A stretch of 64,000 bases of DNA, from positions 2,976,001-3,040,000 of the forward strand of contig OY282460.1 of NCBI GenBank assembly GCA_958296295.1, given 5' to 3'. The number at the start of each line of letters is the position of its first letter. The first letter of the stretch is position 1. The notes under the pieces are model-generated. The model did not search any database. It was not told the origin of the DNA and saw nothing but the letters and a program-made list of their open reading frames with translations. Positions 8,534 to 16,545 of this stretch are shown here, piece by piece. A program made the position numbers and the translations under genes. The DNA comes from an uncultured Pseudomonadales bacterium. GTDB taxonomy: Bacteria > Pseudomonadota > Gammaproteobacteria > Pseudomonadales > Azotimanducaceae.

Positions 8534-11104
8534 TCACCGATCGACAACCGACCGCATGGCTTCGGCGCAGCGGAAGTCAACGAGCCCCTGACCGAATTCA
8601 CGGTCAACCCCGGGCTCCCCGATATCCGTCGCACACGACTTCAGGGCGTGCACCACATCCTCCGCATCCTCGTAGGTCTGGAAGAGGTGGAACACCGCCG
8701 CGCTGAGTGCCGGTGCCGATGCCGAAGTTACCTTCGACTGCTCCACCGCGAAGCACTGCTCCCTGGTGTCACCGCACATCATGACACCGGTATCCGGCAC
8801 GACCGTGCCGTCCTGTCTGCGCACCGCCGCGGTCGCCATCAGCACCTTACCGGTCCTGACCGCGTCCATCGTTGCGGTATACATCCACCGCCGACCGCCA
8901 TCATCACAGGTGAAGTACGAATGGTCAGGACGCCACAGGTCCCGATCCGGATTACCCGGCGGATCGCACTGATTCACGCTATGGTGGTTCACATTACCGG
9001 CACTCGCCACAAATATGATATTGTGCGCAGCAATGTGCTCCGCAGCAAGCCTGCTGAAGGCGGGCAGTACCGACCGGTTCACCACCAGGGTCTCGGCGCG
9101 CAGGGCGGCGTTGTCCGGGTGGGTCAGGATACCGTACGGTCCAAGCGCACGCCAGTTCGTTATCTCCGGACCGTGCACATGGATGTTCGCTTTCGGCACC
9201 CCCTGCTCTTTCATGCTCACATACACCGTCTGCTGGGCATGGCTGCCCTCAAACGCTTCACCATCATCCAACTCCGAGATCACCAGTTTGTAGCGGTGTT
9301 CGTCATCGTCGGTGATACGACCGATGAGGTCGCGCATGCCGGCGAAGGACAGGGTGTTGGTTACCGTGATCGGCTCGGTGTGCGTGGCTTCCGCGCCGTA
9401 GCGGTCGGTAACGGTCAGGGTGACCGGGTAGGTCGTTGTGGCGGGGTAGCGACCCTCGTAGCCGAGGTGGTCACCCCGGGTACGCCCGAAGAACCAGTCA
9501 AGGTCATAGACAAACAGGGGGGTCGGACCGGTGCCGGTCGTGGTGTCAACCCGCAGGCTGTCCTCCCCGAAGTCCCAGGCGTAGTCCGTGAGGTCTCCTT
9601 TGGACGCGGTGGCGTCAAAGCGGATGCCGAACGGGATGCCGTCGTCCTCCTCGTAGGTGAACAATGCTTCCACAGGTCTGGCGATGACCCGAATGCCTGC
9701 CGGTGTGTAGGAGAGGTTGGTGAGGTGCCCGGTTGTTGTCTGTATGAGGGACAGCAGGATGACGGGATTGGTCGCGGTGACCATGAGCCGCCACTTACCG
9801 CTCCCGTCGCCGAGTCCCATGTCCTCCAGCCGTTTGGCGGTGAAGGTTTTCACTTCATTGCCCCGCAGGGTGATGCGGACTGTACTGTCGCCTTCTCGTC
9901 CTCTATCGTCAAAGCCGCGGACGGTGACCGTGGTCACGGCACCCGTGGTGTTGACGATTCGCAAACTGCTCTCCCGGTCGGTGTTGCTGCCCGGGTTGAG
10001 TATGGGCACCTGGTGCGTCCGTCCCGCATCACCCACGATATCGTGGAGTGCGGTGAGAAAACCGTCATCGGTGCGCATGTAGGCGAGTACCTGTAGGTCC
10101 AGATCGCCGGAGACCGTCAGCCGCCAGTGACCGGTACCGTCGCCGACACCGGTGACACCTTTGGCGACACTGCCGTTTTCCAGATCATCGGAGTTGAAGT
10201 GCCGCACCTGATTGGCGCCGATGGGGATGGTGAACGAGCCCCGTTCGGTGCCCGAGTCATCCCTGGCGCGTACCGTCACGGTACCCGCTTCTGGTGAGCG
10301 GTTGATGATCCGCGCGAAACTCTGCCTGAACCGCGAGACCGCGGTGAACAGCGGAATCGTGGTGCCTTCCGGTGCCGATGAGAGGTTCGTGAGGTAGCCG
10401 ACCTTGGTGCTCATGAGGGACATGACGACAATGGATTCCGGTGCCGTGACGAGCAATCGCCACTTACCGCTTCCGTTGCCGAGTCCTCCGTTCTCCAGGT
10501 CTTTCGCGCTCAGGGTGCGTGCACCGTTGGGGCGGAGGGATACCGTCACGGGACGGTCTCCCGCTGCGCCCTGATCGTCAGTACCCCGCACGGTTACCGT
10601 GATAGTCCGCCCCGACCGATTGATCAGCCGGAGCATACTCTCCTGGTTCACGTTTGAGGCGGGATTGAAGGTCATGACCCGGTGGACTCCGTCAGGGCCT
10701 CGTGCCACGGTGTTGTTCATCGCGGTGAGAAAGCCGTCATCGGTACGCAGGTACGCGGTGACCGCAATCGGCAGATCACTGTCCAGCGCGAGCTGCCAGT
10801 CACCGGTGCCGTTGCCGATACCGGTGATACCTTTCACGGCATTGCCGTTCTCCAGGTCGTCTGAGTTGAAGTGGTACACCGCGGATGCGGCGATGCGGAA
10901 CGAACTCCGGCGCAGGACACCGGCATCGTCACGGGCACGGATAGTCACCGTACCGTCTCGGTGTGCGAGATTCACGACTCGCGTGAATCCCTGCCGGATA
11001 CCGTCATTCGCGGGAGCGAACAGCGGTACCGTCTGTGTTTCGCCGGCCGCGAATGTCGCGGTCAGCAGGAAAACAGGCAGGATGCCTGCTGCTCGTCTGT
11101 GCAT
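8534..11104 (-). CDS. Secreted repeat-PKD-subtilase-like protein, copy B
   Basis: The product is 856 residues starting at 11104 with the same signal-peptide pattern (MHRRAAGILPVFLL) and GATGGGG upstream. It keeps the two RIVN/HFNSDDLENG modules, the PKD domain and the subtilase-like end. Its N-terminal two thirds clearly diverge from A and the chimera and lack some insertions, which explains the shorter length. From about residue 640 onward it equals the chimera. It is the promoter-distal parental gene of the recombination event on this strand. Function unknown; export and repeats suggest a surface or secreted role. Confidence 0.8.
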   Translation of the reverse strand: MHRRAAGILPVFLLTATFAAGETQTVPLFAPANDGIRQGFTRVVNLAHRDGTVTIRARDDAGVLRRSSFRIAASAVYHFNSDDLENGNAVKGITGIGNGTGDWQLALDSDLPIAVTAYLRTDDGFLTAMNNTVARGPDGVHRVMTFNPASNVNQESMLRLINRSGRTITVTVRGTDDQGAAGDRPVTVSLRPNGARTLSAKDLENGGLGNGSGKWRLLVTAPESIVVMSLMSTKVGYLTNLSSAPEGTTIPLFTAVSRFRQSFARIINRSPEAGTVTVRARDDSGTERGSFTIPIGANQVRHFNSDDLENGSVAKGVTGVGDGTGHWRLTVSGDLDLQVLAYMRTDDGFLTALHDIVGDAGRTHQVPILNPGSNTDRESSLRIVNTTGAVTTVTVRGFDDRGREGDSTVRITLRGNEVKTFTAKRLEDMGLGDGSGKWRLMVTATNPVILLSLIQTTTGHLTNLSYTPAGIRVIARPVEALFTYEEDDGIPFGIRFDATASKGDLTDYAWDFGEDSLRVDTTTGTGPTPLFVYDLDWFFGRTRGDHLGYEGRYPATTTYPVTLTVTDRYGAEATHTEPITVTNTLSFAGMRDLIGRITDDDEHRYKLVISELDDGEAFEGSHAQQTVYVSMKEQGVPKANIHVHGPEITNWRALGPYGILTHPDNAALRAETLVVNRSVLPAFSRLAAEHIAAHNIIFVASAGNVNHHSVNQCDPPGNPDRDLWRPDHSYFTCDDGGRRWMYTATMDAVRTGKVLMATAAVRRQDGTVVPDTGVMMCGDTREQCFAVEQSKVTSASAPALSAAVFHLFQTYEDAEDVVHALKSCATDIGEPGVDREFGQGLVDFRCAEAMRSVVDR

Positions 11105-11273
11105 GGGTGGCCCCATCTTGTCCCGCGCCCCTTGTTGTCGGCCCTTGGCGGAGCGCGTTGTCCCCGGCGGCCGCAACGCCTTCGACAGCCGCGCATCATA
11201 CCGAAGCGGCTGGTCGCGCCCACCTCGCCGCGCCAGCGCGGAATTTGAGATCGTGCAGGCGGACGACGAGGCG

Positions 11274-11415
11274 GACGAGCGGCTTGCGGAGCGTTACGCG
11301 AAGGGCGGGCCTGCGGAACGGGGACTGGCGCGCAAGGGCGCGACCCCGGCCCTTCGCGACGCTGGATAGGTTGCTGGAATCGGCATTCTAACAACCTATA
11401 CCGAACCGCCCAACC
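11274..11415. repeat. Flanking direct repeat, right copy
   Basis: Right partner of 473-612, same orientation, clearly similar over ~140 bp. The frame through it on the + strand reads ERLAERYAKGGPAERGLARK and stops at TAG 11367, with acidic codons before it. This looks like the 3' end of a lost gene. The terminal palindrome here is GGAAT-CGGC-ATTCT. The two copies are 10.8 kb apart and enclose the whole secreted-protein array. Confidence 0.6.
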
Positions 11416-11542
11416 AGCTCCAGCGCGCCCCGCCGACCGGGGCCGGCGAGCGCTCATCGGCCAATCCGCCGTTTCGACGAACCGCGGGCCGGCGGCTTTG
11501 AGGGAAGTAGGCGTTGGTCGTTAGGTGGAGCCTTTCTGACGA

Positions 11543-12046
11543 TCAGTCTCTCGGACTAAGTCGGTCGCCTTTAGGGTCGTAGTCGCAATCTCTCCACACG
11601 CCGAAGGAGCAATGGAACACGCAACTGACTTGCGCGCTGTCCGCTGACAAGCAGCCAAGAGCTGCCAAGTCTCCGGAGATCGTGACAACCTGTGTTCTTC
11701 GAACAGTCCGGTCTGCCAGCTCGGCGGGCTTTTCACATTGCCACGCGACGGTGTGTTTTGCTTGGCCCACGATCAATGGCGTACGGAAAGTTGGTCGATA
11801 GACGTAGTTTTTCCAGCTCTCATCCCGGTACTCGAGACTGGCCCCTTCTTCGCACTGATGCCAGAACCAACCCGGAGACTGCCAAGTATCCTCCGTCGAA
11901 CACTTCACCTGCAGGCCCGTCCCGGGGCAGTTCGGCATTGGTTGAGTGCTGTTGTACACCGTGAAGTAGTGTTTGTCTGCTAGGGACTGGCTCCCGGCAG
12001 GCAAAACCAGCACCAGGGCGCTCAACGCAGCGAGAAAGTAGCGCAT
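11543..12046 (-). CDS. Secreted cysteine-rich protein, unknown function
   Basis: The product is 167 residues. A clear signal peptide (MRYFLAALSALVLVLPAGSQ) is preceded by a strong AGGAGG six bases from ATG. The mature part has about nine cysteines (for example PNCPGT, VKCS, HQCEEG, WQCEK, LGCLS, VSCVFHC, DCDYD), so disulfide bonding in the periplasm or outside is likely. No domain is recognised. It stands alone between the flanking repeat and the mcrC remnant. Confidence 0.65.
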   Translation of the reverse strand: MRYFLAALSALVLVLPAGSQSLADKHYFTVYNSTQPMPNCPGTGLQVKCSTEDTWQSPGWFWHQCEEGASLEYRDESWKNYVYRPTFRTPLIVGQAKHTVAWQCEKPAELADRTVRRTQVVTISGDLAALGCLSADSAQVSCVFHCSFGVWRDCDYDPKGDRLSPRD

Positions 12047-12186
12047 CAGAACCTCCTTCTGACTCGTCTTCGGTATGACCTACGCTACCACAATGCGCCG
12101 GCGCGTACACCCAGCGTCTTGTCCAATGCAGGGCCATCCCGAAGTTGGCGCCAAGTCGTTGAGGCGGCAGGGGAAGATTGACCGGC

Positions 12187-12226
12187 GCTGCGCGAAGGGC
12201 GGGCCGATGGAACGGGGACTGGCGCA
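12187..12226. repeat. Third, partial copy of the dispersed repeat
   Basis: GCTGCGCGAAGGGCGGGCCG through GGGGACTGGCGCA matches the core of the repeats at 473 and 11274. It sits exactly where similarity to McrC ends, so it marks or caused the break in that gene. Confidence 0.55.
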
Positions 12227-12700
12227 GCTGAGCTTCGTTGTCCCGAACAACGATGTGCCTGCCCCGGAATTGCCATAGCACGTTGCGGCAGCCGAACTTC
12301 CGGCCGTAGCTGTAGAGCTGGTAGATGTCGCTTTGGACTACTTTGTCCTTCCACTTCGCATCAAGGATGAAACGCACCTTGTCGCCGCGCATCAAGGCGA
12401 TGTCCGGCTTCAACCTAACCTCCCGTTGCGGCCAGGCGGCGTTAGCAAAGGCGTTGGCGTCTTCGAGTTCCGCAAACCTCTGTTGCGGCCCTTGCGCTTG
12501 CACGCGGTACTGCCCCTGGTGGCGGCGGAAGGCGTCCACGACGAACTTCTCGAACAGCTCGTGCATTGGGAACAGGAGCGAGAAGCCGGGCGACTTGCCG
12601 CTTGCCATGCTCTGCCAGTCTCCGCTCAGCAACAGGCGGGCCAAGCGGTGAAGATCGTGAAAGGCCGTATTGGTGCGATCCAAGCGAACCGGCTCCTTGA
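12226..12700 (-). pseudogene. mcrC remnant (C-terminal nuclease part)
   Basis: The frame reads a fragment of the McrC family, the nuclease partner of the McrB GTPase in modification-dependent restriction. Recognisable parts are LARLLLSGDW, GFSLLFPMHELFEKFV, and the nuclease core LKPDIAL...FILDAKWK (D...D-x-K). About 200 N-terminal residues of a normal McrC are missing, there is no start codon in context, and the 3' end runs into the dispersed repeat. No mcrB is nearby. The frame continues open to 11820 only by chance, overlapping the secreted gene. Confidence 0.7.
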
Positions 12701-12873
12701 GTGGCGCAGCGGTCGAGCCGGTAGCGCCGCTCAAGCTCGGCTTTCGGCGGCTCCCGGTTCTCCGCCCGCGGCCGCTTCGGCTCCTCGGTGGCGAGGATTT
12801 GCGACAGCGCATCCATGAAGTCGTCCTTGCTCACGTCGCGCCGTTCCGTCTTGTCGAATTGCTTGCGGTTCAT
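12442..12873 (-). CDS. Small ORF coupled to the restriction-modification gene, probably truncated
   Basis: Its ATG at 12873 overlaps the stop of the RM gene (ATGA). The first ~54 residues are coherent and charged (MNRKQFDKTERR, DFMDALSQIL, PRAENREPPKAELERRY). After that the frame overlaps the mcrC remnant in another frame and reads as low-quality sequence. I infer a short accessory protein of about 55 residues whose natural end was replaced when the mcrC fragment was joined. Its role is unknown. Confidence 0.4.
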   Translation of the reverse strand: MNRKQFDKTERRDVSKDDFMDALSQILATEEPKRPRAENREPPKAELERRYRLDRCATQGAGSLGSHQYGLSRSSPLGPPVAERRLAEHGKRQVARLLAPVPNARAVREVRRGRLPPPPGAVPRASARAATEVCGTRRRQRLC

Positions 12874-15287
12874 GTGACCATGCCTCCAAGGGTTCCTCTT
12901 AGTCTCTCGATGTTGTCTTGAGCCGCCCACTTCTGCCGGATCACCTGCTTGACCGCATCGCTTGTCTTTCGGATTTGATCGGGATTCTTGTGGAACGGAA
13001 GTCGCAGTTCTCGCCAGCGCTCACCTATGTTGGGCAACGTCGTATCGATGAAGGTCAATCGCCTGATCTGATCCTGCACGACGCGCGACGACAACAGCGC
13101 CAGCAAATAGTATGGCGTCAGCCCACGTTCGTTCTCGGGGCAAACCCGCAAAGTCAGCAACTCCCGAGTCATGACAATGCGCCGGTCACGTTTCGACGCC
13201 ATCGCGACGGTACCGATCCGGTAGCTTCCACGTCTGACGAAGATCACATCTTCCGGTTCGACCGGCACCCTGTTCTTCGTGAATTTCAGGTAGGTCGCTT
13301 CGCTGACCCCTGATGTCGGGTTTCGGTAGAGTTCCCAGTTCACGATGTCGGACACTCGGATGTAGGGTATATCCCCTTCGCCCTTCTCCGCCGCGCTCGG
13401 CGATCCGTGACCATCCCACGCACCTACGGCTTCCTCGTCGACCAACTCTCCCAAAGTGACCCATTCTCGTCCACGAGCCGCGGGGGGGACGCGACGAGCC
13501 GCGAAGTAGCGCGGAATGAGGTTTCCTGCCGCTTCGATGTCTCGCCACTCCACAGTGAATACGAACGTGTTGTCCTTGTTCTCCGGCGCACTCAACTCGC
13601 CATGGATGGCGGGCAGGTCATTCCACACTTCTTCGGGTGCGTCCGGTCGGTAGATGGTCTTGCCCTGGTGGTCGTGCCCCATCTGTACGGCTTCCGCCAT
13701 CAAGACCTTATCCTTGCGTTGCGCGGACCGTCCTTTCTTCAAGACCATGAGACACGTCTTGGCGTTGCAATGCGGCCGAAACGTGTTGTGCGGGAGGTCG
13801 ATGATGGCCAACACCCGGCCTTTCGCCGCGATGTAGTGTCGAAGATGCGCCATCGATGGTGCATGGAAGGCCGTCTCGGGCAGCACGATTGCCAAACGTC
13901 CGTTGTCCTTGAGCATGTCGAAACAACGTTCGACGAAGAGGATGTAGGGATTGCTCTCGGCTGGTTTGCCTTTGCGCCACTCGCGACCAACCAGCCTCCA
14001 CTTGTGTCCCAAGTCGAAGTGCGCCGAGTCCTCTTCGAGCACCTTGGTCTTGGTGCCGTAGGGCGGATTCGTCATCACGACGTCGAACTGGCGGAAGCCG
14101 TCGCGATTGACGAACTTGGCCGTGGCTTCGGGCGTGAATTCCCCCGCTCGGTGCAACGAGTTCTCGTGAACAACATTGCTGCGCCCGTCGCCGGAAATCG
14201 CCATGTATGCCTTGGCGATCCTCACGAGGTCTACTTCCTTATCGATGCCGAAGAAGCACCTTGCCGCCATCTGCTGCTGTGCAGTCAGCAATCGGTCCCT
14301 TCTCAGCTTCCCCCACTTCCGGCTCTTCGCCATGCCCGCCCACATGCTTCGCATGGCCGCTATCAGGAAGCCCCCTGATCCGCATGCGGGGTCGCAAATG
14401 GTCTCGTCCAGCTTGGGATCAACGATTTTGACTGCGATGTCGATTACCCCGCGGGGAGTGAAGAACTCGCCCTTTTCACCGACGAACTTGGACTCGGCAA
14501 ACACCTCGAAGGCATCGCCCACCACATCGGTGGGCGTGTCCATGAGGCTTCCGCGTTCCAATTGGCCAACAACCCAGGCCACATCCTTGGCGTCGAGCGT
14601 GAGCTTGTCGTGAGGCTCGAATAGCCCATCGTCCGTGTACTCCGCCACAACATCAGCGAACAAGCCGCCGACGCGCTCCTTGACTCGTTCCGGGTCTTCG
14701 CCGTAGCCAGCGTAGAACAACGGCGGATCGTCCACGTATGTCGTCTCGTCCCTGATCTTGGCGAAGATGAGCTTTATCATCTCGTTGCCGAGCTTCTCGC
14801 GGCGACTGATGTTGGTGTTGGCGTAGAGGGTATTGAGAATCCGCCGGAACGACGCCTTGAGCATCGTGCCGCTATATGCCACGAGGTCGCTTCTATCGAC
14901 CTTGCCAACGTCCTCGATCCGCTGACCCCGGATGGGGATGTTGTTTAGCCTGTCTGTGTATATCGCGGATTGACCCGGTGGCTTCGAGTAGAACTCGATG
15001 TCCGATCCGTTGGTCCACACGCCCCATGCCGCGGATGTGGCTGTCATGTAGGACTTCAACTGGTCCTTGCCGCTGTGTTCCCCTGGCTTCTTCGTTTCAA
15101 CGATGCCAACAACATCCGCGGCAGGGTCTCTTCCTGCACCCCGGAAGATCGCAATATCTGCCCGGTCCTTTTTGTTCGACCCTCTTGGGATGCCAAACTC
15201 GGTCTCTATTTCGGCATCGCGGTACCCGTAGTCATCGATCAGGATGCGAACGAACTCCTGTCGAACCGGCTCCTCGGGACCGCTCAT
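12870..15287 (-). CDS. Single-chain restriction-modification protein (nuclease-methylase-TRD)
   Basis: The product is 805 residues combining three functions. Residues ~1-130 form a PD-(D/E)xK-type N-terminal domain like HsdR-N (D44, E64-T-K66 in ADIAIF...GIVETKKPG). Residues ~150-560 are an HsdM-like N6-adenine methylase with motif I DPACGSGGFL (299-308) and motif IV NPPY (407-410). Residues ~590-805 look like an HsdS-type target-recognition domain (WVTLGELVDE, GDIPYIRVSDIVNW). This is the architecture of type IIG or fused type I-like enzymes. No separate hsdR or hsdS is adjacent. Its ATG overlaps the transposase stop (ATGA) and its stop overlaps the next small ORF. Target sequence cannot be read from the protein. 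Confidence 0.85.
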   Translation of the reverse strand: MSGPEEPVRQEFVRILIDDYGYRDAEIETEFGIPRGSNKKDRADIAIFRGAGRDPAADVVGIVETKKPGEHSGKDQLKSYMTATSAAWGVWTNGSDIEFYSKPPGQSAIYTDRLNNIPIRGQRIEDVGKVDRSDLVAYSGTMLKASFRRILNTLYANTNISRREKLGNEMIKLIFAKIRDETTYVDDPPLFYAGYGEDPERVKERVGGLFADVVAEYTDDGLFEPHDKLTLDAKDVAWVVGQLERGSLMDTPTDVVGDAFEVFAESKFVGEKGEFFTPRGVIDIAVKIVDPKLDETICDPACGSGGFLIAAMRSMWAGMAKSRKWGKLRRDRLLTAQQQMAARCFFGIDKEVDLVRIAKAYMAISGDGRSNVVHENSLHRAGEFTPEATAKFVNRDGFRQFDVVMTNPPYGTKTKVLEEDSAHFDLGHKWRLVGREWRKGKPAESNPYILFVERCFDMLKDNGRLAIVLPETAFHAPSMAHLRHYIAAKGRVLAIIDLPHNTFRPHCNAKTCLMVLKKGRSAQRKDKVLMAEAVQMGHDHQGKTIYRPDAPEEVWNDLPAIHGELSAPENKDNTFVFTVEWRDIEAAGNLIPRYFAARRVPPAARGREWVTLGELVDEEAVGAWDGHGSPSAAEKGEGDIPYIRVSDIVNWELYRNPTSGVSEATYLKFTKNRVPVEPEDVIFVRRGSYRIGTVAMASKRDRRIVMTRELLTLRVCPENERGLTPYYLLALLSSRVVQDQIRRLTFIDTTLPNIGERWRELRLPFHKNPDQIRKTSDAVKQVIRQKWAAQDNIERLRGTLGGMVT

Positions 15288-16303
15288 ACGGCCACCGGCA
15301 CGGCGGATTCGCCGTTGTCGGCGATCAGGTTTTTATAGCGGAGTTGCTTGCCGCCGACCCCCGCGGCGAACTCGGCCATCCGGTCGATGGTGTCGACCTC
15401 GCAGTTGCCCTCGTTGAGCCGGAACGTCGCCTCGTTGACGTAGCGGGCCAAGTGCTTCGGGTTGACGTGGTGCCATGTGCCGGTGATGCTGCGCTTGAGC
15501 ACGGCCCATACCGCTTCGATCCCGTTGGTGTGGACGTCGCCCCGGACGTACTCGCCCTTGCTGTGCGCCACGGTGTCGTGGACGTATTGGTTGATGACGC
15601 TCGGCAGCGCCCCGTAGGCCGCAGCGTCGTCGGTGTAGACGGTCGCTCCCATTTCGACCGTTTCCTCTACGAACCCGCGCAGCGTGTGAGCGTCCGTGCG
15701 TCCCACGGGTTCAGCCTTGACCTTGCCGCCGCGCTGTCGGACGCCGACGACTGCCGTCTTTCCCACGGGGCCGCGCCCCGCGTGGAGTTTCTTGGATTCG
15801 TGCTTGTTCTTCTCCAAGCCGCCGATGTATGTCTCGTCGACCTCGACCGTCTCGGTCAGCGTGAAGTCCCCGCGCCCGCAGGCTTCGCGTATGCGGTGCA
15901 GCATGTGCCAGGCGGTGCGGTACTGGACGCCAAGCTCCTTGGACATCTGGAGTGCGGAAACACCCTTGCGGGCGGTGACGACCGAGTAGAGAGCGTAGAT
16001 CCAGTCCTGCAACGGGCGCTTGGTCGCGTGCATGCAGGTGCCGGTGGTGGCGGTGAACCGCTTGCGGCAGTCCTTGTCCTTGTGGCGGTAGTGGCGGGGA
16101 CGCGGATCGCTCACGATGTTCTCCACGCCGCCGCAGTGCGGGCAGACCGGCTTGCCGTGCCATCGGGCTTCCTCGAGCCAGCGGTAGCAGGCGTCCTCGT
16201 CGGGGAACAGCCGGAACAGATCGACAACGCTGATCGTCTCCGCGATCCGCTTGCCGCTCTCATTGTGCGGGTTGCCGTTCGCGTCGTACTCGATGACCGC
16301 CAT
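15284..16303 (-). CDS. IS1595-family (ISXO2-like) transposase
   Basis: The product is 339 residues. An N-terminal zinc ribbon (CPHCGG; residues ~54-59) is followed by the ISXO2-like DDE catalytic domain: VEVDETYIGG, VYTDDAAAY and HTNGIEAVWAVLKR carry the expected acidic residues. Start ATG at 16303 has AAGGGGAT upstream. Its TGA overlaps the ATG of the RM gene by four bases, so the IS right-hand non-coding end cannot lie in the usual place. I could not find convincing terminal inverted repeats. Either the 3' end of the element was deleted or the gene is now co-transcribed with the RM gene. Confidence 0.85.
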   Translation of the reverse strand: MAVIEYDANGNPHNESGKRIAETISVVDLFRLFPDEDACYRWLEEARWHGKPVCPHCGGVENIVSDPRPRHYRHKDKDCRKRFTATTGTCMHATKRPLQDWIYALYSVVTARKGVSALQMSKELGVQYRTAWHMLHRIREACGRGDFTLTETVEVDETYIGGLEKNKHESKKLHAGRGPVGKTAVVGVRQRGGKVKAEPVGRTDAHTLRGFVEETVEMGATVYTDDAAAYGALPSVINQYVHDTVAHSKGEYVRGDVHTNGIEAVWAVLKRSITGTWHHVNPKHLARYVNEATFRLNEGNCEVDTIDRMAEFAAGVGGKQLRYKNLIADNGESAVPVAV

Positions 16304-16545
16304 GCCGTATCCCCTTGACCAATCGTATGCATTATTCTATGCGGGCGTGCGGCGTAACGCAACGACTTTCGTGCATTTTGCTACACAATTCCCCTTGTTT
16401 TCCGCGGCTGGCGGCGAGTCGGCCGCGGGGCGGCCCGGCGCGCCGCCGTTCTTCGGCGGGGTCGGGTCAGAAGGCCGGGCGAGCACTTCGCGCAGGGTCG
16501 CCCCGATCGGCGCCGCAGCCAACGCGCCGCGGACCGCCACCGAAC

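Larger units (their letters stand above)
5254..9191. repeat. Tandem duplication, right unit (3,938 bp)
   Basis: Second copy of 1316-5253. The unit contains the 5' part of a secreted gene, the palindrome, the membrane/PLD pair and the 3' part of the next secreted gene. Absence of visible divergence means it arose recently or is kept uniform by gene conversion. A collapsed or expanded assembly could also mimic it, so read depth and spanning reads matter. Confidence 0.92.

Noticed and set aside
11820..12240. The open continuation of the mcrC-like frame toward the secreted gene
   Set aside because: Likeness to McrC ends at the dispersed repeat; the rest is antisense-like and overlaps a better-supported secreted gene.
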